Shown: in pieces, positions 1 to 7,435 of the stretch
Layout: each line of letters opens with the position of its first letter
Numbering within the stretch: the stretch's first letter is position 1
Assembly (NCBI GenBank): GCA_945892985.1
Contig: CAMDDU010000034.1
Coordinates: 1 to 47,285, forward strand
Source: CAITSH01 sp945892985
GTDB taxonomy: Bacteria > Pseudomonadota > Gammaproteobacteria > Burkholderiales > SG8-39
DNA: 47,285 nt
Reading direction: 5' to 3'
The notes under the pieces: model-generated
Database searches by the model: none
The model's input: only the letters and a program-made list of their open reading frames with translations
What the model was told of the DNA's origin: nothing
Translations under genes and position numbers: made by a program

Positions 1-81
1 GCGCGCCAGAAACGCCGCTTTGCGCGTTGCTCTTCCATGTACCTCGAATCCTTTCGCCGCCGCCAGCGTCATTTGTTTCAT
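1..81 (-). CDS. IS5-family transposase, N-terminal fragment cut by window edge
   Basis: Only the first 27 codons are present; the gene runs off the left edge. The reverse strand reads MKQMTLAAAKGFEVHGRATR and then KAAFLAR, which matches the conserved start of IS5-family DDE transposases (Met-Lys-Gln-Met-Thr followed by a Gly-Phe-Glu and a Thr-Arg-Lys/Arg segment). A GGAGG ribosome-binding site lies 7 bases upstream of the ATG at 81. The rest of the DDE catalytic domain is outside the window, so whether the element is active cannot be judged. The assignment rests on a recalled family start, not on a search. Confidence 0.75.
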   Translation of the reverse strand, partial: MKQMTLAAAKGFEVHGRATRKAAFLAR

Positions 82-126
82 TCTCAATCCTCCCGTTTGC
101 GTCTCGCTATATGACAACAGACGCGC

Positions 127-149
127 GGACTTGTTCAGTGTTTCCCTAA
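127..149 (-). repeat. Probable IS5-type terminal inverted repeat end and target duplication
   Basis: The bases GGACTTGTTCAGTGTTTCC (127-145) lie just outside the transposase start and look like an IS5-type terminal repeat (reading GGAAACACTGAACAAGTCC inward). They are followed by CTAA (146-149), which fits the 4-bp YTAR target of this family. The other end is outside the window, so neither the repeat nor the duplication can be confirmed. Confidence 0.5.
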
Positions 150-152
150 GAC

Positions 153-692
153 TCAGGCTGCTTTTTTCTTCGTTTCCTTGGTCGCGGCAGAGGATGCGGC
201 GGCGAAATTCGCCTCGGCGATCTCGGTGGCCTGCTTGGCAACTTTGGTCATGCTGTCGTAGGCGGTGTTGGCGGCAGCAAGGGCTGACTTCACTGCGGCC
301 ACGGCAACGTCGGAACCGGCCGGCGCGTTTTTGGCTACCTTGTCCAGCATACCAACCACGCTTTTGTTGAACTCGGAGGCCTGACCTTCAACGGCTTTGG
401 TGAACTCGCCCTGTGTTGCGGTCGTCACTTCATACACATTGCGCGAGTAGGCCAGGACTTTTTCCAGCGAGGGCTGGGCAACCGATGCGTTGAGGTTCAC
501 GAGCTCCTGCACGTCCTTGACGCTGGACATGGCTTTGGCAATGTTCACACTGTTCTCGAATGCTGCTTTGGTCGCATTGAAGTTCAGAGCCGAAAGTTTT
601 TCAAAGGCGGCGAATTGGGTGTGTGCCAGATTCATCAAGGCGTCGACGCCGGCTTTGTTGGTCGCGGCGATTTGCTCGGGGGTCACATACAT
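153..692 (-). CDS. phaP: Phasin family protein (PHA granule-associated)
   Basis: A 179-residue phasin, the amphipathic helical protein that coats polyhydroxyalkanoate granules in the cytoplasm. The N-terminus (MYVTPEQIAATNKAGVDAL) and the following Phe-x-x-x-Glu-Lys-Leu-x-x-Leu-Asn segment are typical of the betaproteobacterial phasin_2 group. The chain is almost wholly helical and Ala-rich and ends in a basic ETKKKAA tail, as in many phasins. A clear AAGGAG site precedes the ATG by 9 bases. It is monocistronic: the long AT-richer upstream region (693-1041) separates it from a divergent exporter. An IS5 end sits only a few bases beyond its stop codon, so its natural terminator may have been displaced. 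Confidence 0.93.
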   Translation of the reverse strand: MYVTPEQIAATNKAGVDALMNLAHTQFAAFEKLSALNFNATKAAFENSVNIAKAMSSVKDVQELVNLNASVAQPSLEKVLAYSRNVYEVTTATQGEFTKAVEGQASEFNKSVVGMLDKVAKNAPAGSDVAVAAVKSALAAANTAYDSMTKVAKQATEIAEANFAAASSAATKETKKKAA

Positions 693-1041
693 TTTAAATC
701 TCCTTGTTTGTGAGCCCAGACCGAATTGTCGAGGCTCTGTTTGGTTGATGTCTTTGCTTTACTTGTGCATATATTGCGCTGCAACAATTGAAATTTTACC
801 GAAGAAAAGGATCAAGTCAAGCATTATTTTCTGCAGTGCAACATAATCCTTGGTGTTCCCGTAAAAACAGGTAGTTATGATTTTTTTGCCTTGACGGTCA
901 ATAAAGCAGGTCTGGCGAAACAGGGGAATTGGCGCTTTTGCGGCATAATACGATTGGCTCTGAAAACAGGCTTTAATTTCTAATTAACTGTTTATAAAAT
1001 AAAAAATAGTGAGCGAGTGCTCATAACTGCAGCTAATCCCG
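693..1041. promoter_or_regulatory. Divergent intergenic region between phasin and EamA exporter
   Basis: A 349-bp AT-richer gap without a credible gene. Facing the phasin are two related motifs, TTGCGCTGCAACAA at 774-787 and CTGCAGTGCAACA at 831-843, sharing a TGCAACA core. TGC/GCA-rich sites of this sort are bound by the PHA-responsive repressor PhaR upstream of phasin genes in other proteobacteria, so these are candidate operators. Near the exporter are an A/T tract with a TATAAA-like hexamer (about 993-998) and a short inverted repeat TGAGC-N4-GCTCA at 1010-1023. No promoter can be fixed with certainty. Confidence 0.4.
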
Positions 1042-1941
1042 ATGAAATCCCTTGTTTCAGAGACCATCCAGCCAGTCGGTGACGGTATGTGGCTAAGACT
1101 TATGCCCGGCACTTTTGTAGTGCTTTGGGCCAGCGGCTTTATTGGCGGCAAACTCGGCTTGCTCTACGCCGAGCCGGCCACGTTTTTGCTGCTGCGCTTT
1201 GCCTTGGTGGTCGCGCTGATGCTGCCCCTGGCTCTGCTTTGGCGCGCGCCCTGGCCGGCGACACTAGGACAAGTGGCGCATATTGGTGTGGCCGGCGTTC
1301 TTATCCAGAGTTGTTACCTGGGGGGGGTATTTGCTGCGATTCACCATGGGATTTCTGCCGGGCTGATTGCGCTGATCGTAGGTTTGCAGCCGGTTCTCAC
1401 GGCTTTTGTGGCGGCGCCTTTGTTAGGCGAGCGGGTGTCGCCGCGGCAATGGGCCGGTTTGTTGCTAGGCCTTGCCGGCGTCGCGCTGGTGGTGATGCAA
1501 AACACCAGCCTGTCCGGTGTCACACCAGTGAGTGCTGGCTTCGCGCTGTTGGCGCTAGCTGGCATCACTATGGGCACCATGTACCAGAAACGCTTTTGCG
1601 GTAGCTTCGACCTTCGGGCGGGCTCGGTCATCCAGTTTGTCGCCGCCGGCATTGCGCTGGCACCCTTTGCGCTGTTGTTCGAAACGCGGGAGGTGCAGTG
1701 GTCACCGGCACTGCTGTTCGCGCTCGGCTGGCTGGTGCTGGTTTTGTCCATCGGCGCCATTTCTTTGCTGGCGCTGTTGATCCGGCGCGACGCCGTCACC
1801 AAGGTGGTCAGCCTGATGTATCTTACGCCGCCGGTGACCGCAGTCATGGCGTGGCTGGTTTTTGGTGAAACGCTGTCGATACAGGCTTTGCTCGGTCTAG
1901 GCTTGGCAGCAGTCGGCGTGGCGATTGTGGTTCGTAATTGA
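1042..1941 (+). CDS. EamA/DMT family transporter
   Basis: A 299-residue inner-membrane protein of the drug/metabolite transporter superfamily with two EamA repeats of five helices each. It shows the usual early W-A-S-G-F-I-G-G-K turn after helix 1, the L-R-F motif starting the next helix, and the G-E-R (residues 132-134) and G-E-T (about 277-279) pairs preceding the last helices of each repeat. The substrate is unknown; such proteins export amino acids or metabolites. The ATG at 1042 has a poor ribosome-binding site; an in-frame ATG at 1087 is a possible alternative. It is followed after 59 bases by a TAXI-type binding protein on the same strand. The gap holds a small imperfect duplication of GTGGTTCG and TAATTGAG that overlaps the stop codon. 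Confidence 0.9.
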   Translation: MKSLVSETIQPVGDGMWLRLMPGTFVVLWASGFIGGKLGLLYAEPATFLLLRFALVVALMLPLALLWRAPWPATLGQVAHIGVAGVLIQSCYLGGVFAAIHHGISAGLIALIVGLQPVLTAFVAAPLLGERVSPRQWAGLLLGLAGVALVVMQNTSLSGVTPVSAGFALLALAGITMGTMYQKRFCGSFDLRAGSVIQFVAAGIALAPFALLFETREVQWSPALLFALGWLVLVLSIGAISLLALLIRRDAVTKVVSLMYLTPPVTAVMAWLVFGETLSIQALLGLGLAAVGVAIVVRN

Positions 1942-2000
1942 GGTGGTTCGTGTTCGTAATTGAGTGGTTCTAAGGCGGACAGATCCTGAAGGATTGCGGC

Positions 2001-2891
2001 ATGAGCGATAAAATTTCTATAAGCTTGGCCACGGCGACGGCCGGCGGTGGATTTCCGGCTTACGGCGCCGCCTTAGCCGAAACGCTCAATGAAGCGGATC
2101 CGACACTTTTGGTGCAGACGCGCCATACCAAGGGCAGCACAGAGAATATTGCGCTGATCGAAGCCGGGGAGGTTGACATCGCACTTGTCACGGGCGAACC
2201 CTTGTACGAGGCCGTCAAGGCTATCGGCAGGGCGCCTGCCGACTTGCGCATCGTTGCCGCCATGTATTCCTCGCCGGGCATGTTCGTCACCCGCGCCGAT
2301 AGCCCGCATCGCAGCGTCGCCGACCTGTTGGGAAAGCCGGTTGCATTTGGTGCCAGGGGCTCGGGTCTGGTGATACTCGCGCGCTATGTGCTCGATGGTC
2401 TTGGCCTTGATATTAACAAGGACTTTCAGGCGGTTTACCTGGAGCGCGCTGGCGACGGCCCGGCGATGGTCGCCGACGGTCGCGTTGCGGCACTTTGGGG
2501 CGGTGGTATTGGCTGGCCCGGGTTTGTCACGATCGCGGGCAGCACGTCCGGCGCCCGTTTTATTGCGCCTGACGCCGCACAGAGAAAGAAAATCATGGCC
2601 AAGCATAGCTTCCTCAAACTGCTCAAGGTTCCGGCGGGAAGTTACCCCGGGCAGTCTAAGCCAATCACCTCGGTCGGTTCCTGGGCGTTTGTCATCGCCC
2701 GCAGCGCGCTGGCTGATGATCTTGCCTACCGGCTTGCGCGGGCGCTGCACAAGGGTGAGTCGGTCATCGCAAAACGGCTGCCGCAGGCTGCCGAAACCAC
2801 TGCGGCCAACACCGTTGCCGCCGCTTTGCACGCGGAACTCATTCATCCTGGCGTGCAGCGTTACCTGCGCGAAGCGGGGTTTATGCATTAG
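2001..2891 (+). CDS. TAXI family TRAP-type solute-binding protein lacking a signal peptide
   Basis: A 296-residue protein resembling TAXI-type substrate-binding subunits of TRAP transporters. The start ISLATATAGGGFPAYGAAL matches the T-A-x-x-G-G-x-Y-x-x-G ligand loop near the mature N-terminus of that family, and residues about 95-120 (S-V-A-D-L-x-G-K-x-V-A-F-G-x-x-G-S-G) are the usual second lobe motif. A GAAGGA site 7 bases before ATG 2001 fixes the start, so no export signal is encoded. No TRAP membrane subunit (DctQM-like) lies nearby. It may act as a cytoplasmic ligand binder or have lost its signal. The gene follows an EamA exporter and is followed by a small hairpin and an IS remnant. 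Confidence 0.8.
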   Translation: MSDKISISLATATAGGGFPAYGAALAETLNEADPTLLVQTRHTKGSTENIALIEAGEVDIALVTGEPLYEAVKAIGRAPADLRIVAAMYSSPGMFVTRADSPHRSVADLLGKPVAFGARGSGLVILARYVLDGLGLDINKDFQAVYLERAGDGPAMVADGRVAALWGGGIGWPGFVTIAGSTSGARFIAPDAAQRKKIMAKHSFLKLLKVPAGSYPGQSKPITSVGSWAFVIARSALADDLAYRLARALHKGESVIAKRLPQAAETTAANTVAAALHAELIHPGVQRYLREAGFMH

Positions 2892-2892
2892 G

Positions 2893-2908
2893 GGCTGCAA
2901 ACGCAGCC
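2893..2908 (+). terminator. Short hairpin after the TAXI gene
   Basis: GGCTGC-AAAC-GCAGCC forms a perfect 6-bp stem with a 4-base loop, two bases beyond the TAG stop. There is no U-tract after it, so it is at best a weak or factor-dependent terminator, or an mRNA 3'-end stabiliser. Confidence 0.35.
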
Positions 2909-2947
2909 TGGAATCTGTGTATCTCCCGATATTCGCCGAAGCTCAGG

Positions 2948-3310
2948 ATGCTTCGTCGATGCTTGCGTGATGAGCGGTGGCAGCGCTTGGAATCGATATT
3001 GCCCGGTAAGGCTGGTGATCAGGAGCGTACCGGCGAGGATAAGCGGCAGTTGGTTGAGGAAGTGCCCGGGATAGCACACACCGGTAGTCCGTGCTGCGAT
3101 CTGCCTGCTCAATTCGGGTGTTCGCGCGGCGGACTGAGCAGCAACATTCACGTCGCAGTGGATGCTTTGGGCAATCCGCTGCGAATGATACTGAGTGCGG
3201 GTCAGATCGGCGATATCGAGCGCTCCGCCGGTTTTATCGCAGGCATCCAAACCAATGCGGTCATCAAAGACAATGGCTACGATGCGGATGCTTTGCTTCG
3301 ACTCATCAAG
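2948..3310 (+). pseudogene. Decayed IS5-family transposase remnant with internal deletion
   Basis: The reading frame starts MLRRCLRDERWQRLESILPG, the usual start of the IS5-family (IS427-like) transposase, and continues to a D-L-P-x-Q-F-G motif. It then jumps directly to S-S-N-I-H-V-A-V-D-A-L-G-N-P-L and a G-Y-D-A-D-A-L-L segment that normally lie some 60-70 residues further on. So one internal stretch, including catalytic residues, is missing, and the C-terminal part with the final Glu is absent too. The frame stays open and runs without a stop into the downstream thioesterase gene. No inverted repeats could be recognised. This is a dead element, not a functional gene. Confidence 0.75.
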
Positions 3311-3385
3311 GTCAAGGTCAAGGTCGCGCCCGCGCCGATCCCGCTTCGGGTATGCTTTCGGCCTGCTTCGCCGTGCCCCCTGGCA

Positions 3386-3820
3386 ATGTCCCGTCCCCAA
3401 GCCCACCACCGCACCGATTACCGTCATTTTCACGCCATCACAACGCGTTGGATGGATAACGACGCCTATCGTCATGTCAACAACGTTGTTTACTACTCGT
3501 GGTTTGACACGGTGGTGAACGAATACCTGATCAGGCGAGGCGTGCTTGATATCGAACTGAGTCCGGTCATCGGGCTGGTGGTCGAAACGCATTGCCAATA
3601 TTTCAGCCCGGTGAGTTTCCCGGACACCGTGCATGCAGGCCTGCGCGTGGCGAAACTTGGAAACGCCAGCGTCCGCTATGACATAGGCCTGTTTCGCAAT
3701 GACGATGACAGTGCCGCGGCGCAGGGGTACTTCATCCACGTCTACGTAGACCGCGCCGGCAATATTCCGGTGCCGCTGCCGGCGCCGTTGCGCCTGGCGC
3801 TAGAGCCGCTGCTTGTTTAG
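3386..3820 (+). CDS. Acyl-CoA thioesterase, 4HBT hotdog family
   Basis: A 144-residue single-hotdog thioesterase of the YbgC/FadM type that hydrolyses acyl-CoA to free acid and CoA in the cytoplasm. Residues 22-37 hold the signature R-W-M-D-N-D-A-Y-R-H-V-N-N-V-V-Y, with the Asp that serves as catalytic nucleophile or base before the His-Val-Asn-Asn helix start. The following YYSWFDTVVN is typical of this family. The ATG at 3386 is chosen because homology begins there. The frame is open upstream to 2948, but that part is a decayed transposase, so a 290-residue fusion product is unlikely. It is followed after 24 bases by two EamA exporters on the same strand. Confidence 0.88.
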   Translation: MSRPQAHHRTDYRHFHAITTRWMDNDAYRHVNNVVYYSWFDTVVNEYLIRRGVLDIELSPVIGLVVETHCQYFSPVSFPDTVHAGLRVAKLGNASVRYDIGLFRNDDDSAAAQGYFIHVYVDRAGNIPVPLPAPLRLALEPLLV

Positions 3821-3844
3821 CGCCAGCTCGCGGCTTGGTTTGGG

Positions 3845-4774
3845 ATGAGCAAACCTGGTTTGTTGAAGAAGGTGTCGCAGCGCGTGCCGCGCAATGCGCT
3901 CTGGCTTATCGTCGCGCTCAATGTCTTCTGGGGGCTGAACTGGCCGATGGTCAAACTCGCGGTCAACGAAATGCCTGTGCTCAGTTTCCGCGCCATTTGT
4001 GTTTATGGTGGCGCGGCGGGTTTGTTCCTTGTGGCGCTTGCCTCGCGTCAATCGCTGGCCGTGCCGCGCGGCGCATGGCGGGTGCTGATTTTTTGCGCAG
4101 CGTTCAATATCACGTTTTGGCATTTGCTCGGTGCCTATGGCGTGAGCCTGCTTAACTCGGGCCGCGCCGCGATACTCGGCTTCACCATGCCCTTGTGGGC
4201 CGTACTGTTTGGCGCCTGGATGCTGGGTGAGCGCATCACGGCGCGCCGCCTTGCCGGCCTGAGCTTGGGCATGATCGCCATGGCATTGCTGTTTTCGAGC
4301 GAGCTTGCCTCTGCGCGGGCGGCACCGCTCGGAACGCTGGTCATGCTTGGCGCGGCGCTATCCTGGGCTATCGGCACCATCATCATGAAGCGCTGGCCCG
4401 TTGATATGCCCGCCACCGTCTTTGCTGCCTGGCAGTTTGCGCTGGGCGGCGTGCCTATGCTGGTTGGCGCGCTGATGTTCGACCTTGAGCACCTGCATCC
4501 GGTTTCGCCTGGTGCTTGGATAGGCGTCACCTATACTCTTATTGTTGCATTCATCTTCTGTCACTGGGCCTGGGTGCGGCTGATCGCCACCGTGCCGGCG
4601 GGGCTTGCGTCCTTGTCCATACTGGGCGTCGCACCGGTCGGCGTGTTCACCGGTATGCTGATACTGGATGAGTCGCCGCAATGGCAGGATTACGCGGCGC
4701 TGGCGCTGGTGGTGGCGGCGATCGCCACGGTGTTGTGGCCCAAAGGTGGCATACAAGACATGGTCAAGCCGTGA
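3845..4774 (+). CDS. EamA/DMT family transporter, first of a tandem pair
   Basis: A 309-residue ten-helix inner-membrane exporter with two EamA domains. Helix 1 carries F-W-G-L-N-W-P-x-x-K, the loop after helix 4 carries S-G-R-A-A-I-L-G-F-T-M-P, and a G-E-R motif precedes the last helix of repeat one; I-M-K-R-W-P opens the second half. The substrate is not predictable. Its TGA stop overlaps the GTG start of a paralogue of exactly the same length (GTGA), so the two are translationally coupled and probably act together, perhaps as a heterodimeric pair. Confidence 0.92.
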   Translation: MSKPGLLKKVSQRVPRNALWLIVALNVFWGLNWPMVKLAVNEMPVLSFRAICVYGGAAGLFLVALASRQSLAVPRGAWRVLIFCAAFNITFWHLLGAYGVSLLNSGRAAILGFTMPLWAVLFGAWMLGERITARRLAGLSLGMIAMALLFSSELASARAAPLGTLVMLGAALSWAIGTIIMKRWPVDMPATVFAAWQFALGGVPMLVGALMFDLEHLHPVSPGAWIGVTYTLIVAFIFCHWAWVRLIATVPAGLASLSILGVAPVGVFTGMLILDESPQWQDYAALALVVAAIATVLWPKGGIQDMVKP

Positions 4775-5700
4775 GCGCTAACCCAATATTCCCGCGGCAG
4801 GCCATCGGCTTGCTCGCGCTGATGACATTCTTCTGGGGCGTCAATTGGCCCGTGCTCAAGGTCACGCTGGTTGAAATCCCACCGTTGCATTTTCGCAGTT
4901 GGTGTGCTCTGGCGGGCGTCATCGGCCTGTTCGCCATCGCCTGGGCAAGCGGACAGAACATGCGCGTGCCCAAGGGGCAGTGGGGGCGGCTGACAGCGAT
5001 CGCCCTGCTCAATATAACGGGCTGGAACATCCTTGCCGTATTCGGCATCCCAATGATGGCCTCCGGTCGCGCGGCCATCCTCGCTTACACCATGCCGGTT
5101 TGGGGCGTGCTGTTCTCGGCCTGGCTGCTGCGAGAAAAACTCACACGCCGGCGTATCACCGGCCTGTTGCTTGGCATGGGGGGCATGCTGTTGCTGTTCT
5201 CGACAGAATTTGCGTCTTTGCAACGCGCGCCGCTCGGCGCAATGCTGATGATTTCCTCGGCGGTGATCTGGGCCTTTGGCGTGGTGGTGATGAAGCGCTG
5301 GCCGGTGGCCATGCCGCTGACCCCTTATATCGGTTGGCAGATGCTGATAGGCGGCATTCCAATTTTTTTGGGTGCGTTATTTATTGAACCGGGCAGCTTC
5401 GACCTGATGCGTCTGTCGTTTTGGCCGCTCACCGGCACTATTTACAACATGCTCATTGCTTTTGTGTTCTGTTACTGGGTGTTCGCCAAAATCGCCCTTA
5501 GTGCGCCGGTCGGCGTGTCCACGCTGTCGATATTGATGACTCCGGTGGTCGGCGTGTTCAGCGGTGTTATCTTCCTCGGCGAGATCCTGCACTGGCAGGA
5601 TATGGCGGCGCTGGTGATGGTGCTGGCGGCGCTGGCGACTGTCATGCTGCCGTCTGGCATGCTGCGGCGCTTTTCGCGCGCGGCGAACGATCCGGGCTGA
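4771..5700 (+). CDS. EamA/DMT family transporter, second of a tandem pair
   Basis: A 309-residue paralogue of the preceding gene sharing the same landmarks: F-W-G-V-N-W-P-V-L-K in helix 1, S-G-R-A-A-I-L-A-Y-T-M-P after helix 4, V-M-K-R-W-P at the start of the second half and G-V-F-S-G near the end. The GTG at 4771 is chosen because it overlaps the upstream stop as GTGA and gives the same N-terminal spacing as the partner. An ATG at 4681 opens the frame further upstream but would add about 30 residues of Gly-rich, non-family sequence read inside the previous gene. Probable function is metabolite export; DMT proteins of this class can form dimers. Confidence 0.9.
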   Translation: MSANPIFPRQAIGLLALMTFFWGVNWPVLKVTLVEIPPLHFRSWCALAGVIGLFAIAWASGQNMRVPKGQWGRLTAIALLNITGWNILAVFGIPMMASGRAAILAYTMPVWGVLFSAWLLREKLTRRRITGLLLGMGGMLLLFSTEFASLQRAPLGAMLMISSAVIWAFGVVVMKRWPVAMPLTPYIGWQMLIGGIPIFLGALFIEPGSFDLMRLSFWPLTGTIYNMLIAFVFCYWVFAKIALSAPVGVSTLSILMTPVVGVFSGVIFLGEILHWQDMAALVMVLAALATVMLPSGMLRRFSRAANDPG

Positions 5701-5709
5701 TCTGCGCCC

Positions 5710-6867
5710 TCAGGCGTAAACAAAGCCGTCGAACAGACGTCGCGCGGTGCGATAAAACGATCCGCGTGTCGCATGCCACAACGCGCCGTCACGCCCTACC
5801 TCGGCGCCCACGCTCAGCACCCCTGAGGGCATGCCAAGGCGCAGGCGCTGCGTTGCGCCGCTTGCACAGACAGCATGCACGAGACTGCCTTCGATGCGCG
5901 CCGCAACGGCGGTGCACAGCGACGCCGCAAGTGGCAGGGCGCGATGCGGCTGACCGCTGGATAAAAAGCGCGCGGTTAAATCAATGTCCGCCGCAGCGAG
6001 CGTGCCGCCGGAGAGCAAGGGCGAGTCTTGCGCCGGCGATACAAAGCCGATGAAGGGCACGGCGGCCTTGGCGCGCGCACTGGTGATGTCCGGGGCTATG
6101 CCCATGGCCACCGAGGCATGCAAGCGGATGGCGGCGAGTTTTTCCAGCAGCGTGGTGTTGCGCTCAAGTTCCTCGGGCATCTCCACACCGCGAAGTCCCA
6201 GCGTGCGCGCTGCGACAAAAACGCATGCGTTCGCGGCGTCGATCATCGACACTTCGATCGCGCCCAGACCCGGAATGTCCAGCGTGTCACGCGTGTTGCC
6301 CGTGGGCAGCAGCGCTCCGGTGGCGGCGCCGCCCGGCTCGATGAAGTCCAGCCGTATGGGCGCGCCACTGCCCGCCACTCCGGGAATCGCAAGCCCCCCG
6401 CAGACCAGCGGGCGGCCATCGCGCACGTCGAATGTGGCGTGAATAATTTTTTTCGTGTTGGTGTTGAAAATACGCACCATCGCCTCGCCGTCCGCGGGGC
6501 ACACCAGGCCTTCTTCCACCGCGAAGGGCCCAATAGCCGAAGACATGTTGCCGCAGTTGCCGCTGTAATCGACTGCGGCCTCCCGGATCTGTACCTGGGC
6601 GAAGGTGTAATCAATGTCTGCCTCCGGCCGCGATGAGGGTGAGAGCACGCAGACCTTTGACAGTGACGACAGTCCGCCGCCCATGCCGTCGAGTTGCCGT
6701 CCGGCGGGGTCGGGGCTGCCCATCGCCGCGAGAAAAATCGCATCCCATTCGGCGCGCGAGGCCGGCAGGTCGCGCGCATGAAACATCAGTGCCTTGCTGG
6801 TGCCCCCGCGCATGAAGGCGGCGGGGTATTTTTGTGGAAAATTTCGCGGAGGGTTTGTTGGGCTCAT
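5710..6867 (-). CDS. PrpF family isomerase/tautomerase
   Basis: A 385-residue member of the PrpF family, cofactor-free isomerases of the diaminopimelate-epimerase fold. Relatives isomerise 2-methylaconitate (methylcitrate cycle) or tautomerise 4-oxalomesaconate (gallate pathway). The hallmark F-M-R-G-G-T-S-K is at 18-25. Lys71 (S-S-L-S-K) and Cys105 (S-G-N-C-G-N) match the acid/base pair known from Shewanella PrpF (Lys73 and Cys107 by recollection). No prpBCD or gallate genes are close, so the substrate is open. It overlaps nothing and converges with the EamA pair, whose stop is 9 bases away. The start at 6867 has a weak ribosome-binding site. Confidence 0.88.
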   Translation of the reverse strand: MSPTNPPRNFPQKYPAAFMRGGTSKALMFHARDLPASRAEWDAIFLAAMGSPDPAGRQLDGMGGGLSSLSKVCVLSPSSRPEADIDYTFAQVQIREAAVDYSGNCGNMSSAIGPFAVEEGLVCPADGEAMVRIFNTNTKKIIHATFDVRDGRPLVCGGLAIPGVAGSGAPIRLDFIEPGGAATGALLPTGNTRDTLDIPGLGAIEVSMIDAANACVFVAARTLGLRGVEMPEELERNTTLLEKLAAIRLHASVAMGIAPDITSARAKAAVPFIGFVSPAQDSPLLSGGTLAAADIDLTARFLSSGQPHRALPLAASLCTAVAARIEGSLVHAVCASGATQRLRLGMPSGVLSVGAEVGRDGALWHATRGSFYRTARRLFDGFVYA

Positions 6868-6972
6868 CGTGGTTGTGGTTGATTCCGTGTCGTTTATTTT
6901 CGCGGGAAGTATGCTGGAAACCCGCGCCAGACGGGCATTTTCAGTCGTTGTTCCCCGGCCTTGCGCGCGGCC

Positions 6973-7368
6973 TCAGGCCATCTGCATATTGGCAAGCAAC
7001 AGTAGCAGACCGCCGGTGATCGCCGTGTTGTTGAGAAAAAAAAGCCTGCCGAGATTACGTTTTATCGGGTCATCCAGTAACCAGAAGCGGTGAAAAATAG
7101 CTGTGGCGGTGACGGTGAAAATGATCAGGCATAGCGCGCCGATGTTGGCGTGCCAGCCTGTGAGCAGCAGCGCGCATCCGGTGAACTGCAGCGCAATGCC
7201 GAGCCAGAAGACCGGGGTCGCTGCGGGCACGCCGCCCGCAGCGATGCGCTGGATATGGTCGCGTATGCGCGCGGGTGTCATGTTGGAGAGCCCCGCAACG
7301 ATAAAGAAAATAACCAGCAGAAGCCGTCCGGCCGTTTCGAGCAATGAAATTTCGCTGGGCAGTGTCAT
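6973..7368 (-). CDS. DoxX-like small membrane protein
   Basis: A 131-residue protein with four hydrophobic segments (about 10-28, 50-70, 74-92, 110-127). The A-G-R-L-L-L-V-x-x-F-I-x-x-G start and the P-x-F-W-L-G-I-A-L-Q-F-x-G segment match the DoxX/DUF4870-like group of small integral membrane proteins, some of which associate with oxidoreductases. It ends in the hydrophilic NMQMA. ATG 7368 was chosen because homology starts there, although the frame is open upstream through gluQ. No clear partner is adjacent. Confidence 0.75.
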   Translation of the reverse strand: MTLPSEISLLETAGRLLLVIFFIVAGLSNMTPARIRDHIQRIAAGGVPAATPVFWLGIALQFTGCALLLTGWHANIGALCLIIFTVTATAIFHRFWLLDDPIKRNLGRLFFLNNTAITGGLLLLLANMQMA

Positions 7369-7435
7369 GTCGGTTGTGATTTCTCGAGGGGTTGTGGGCG
7401 CGCGCGATATGCATGCACCCATGGTGTCAGAAGTC

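Noticed and set aside
5710..6867. PrpF of the methylcitrate cycle
   Set aside because: The family is clear, but no prp genes are nearby, so the specific pathway is left open.
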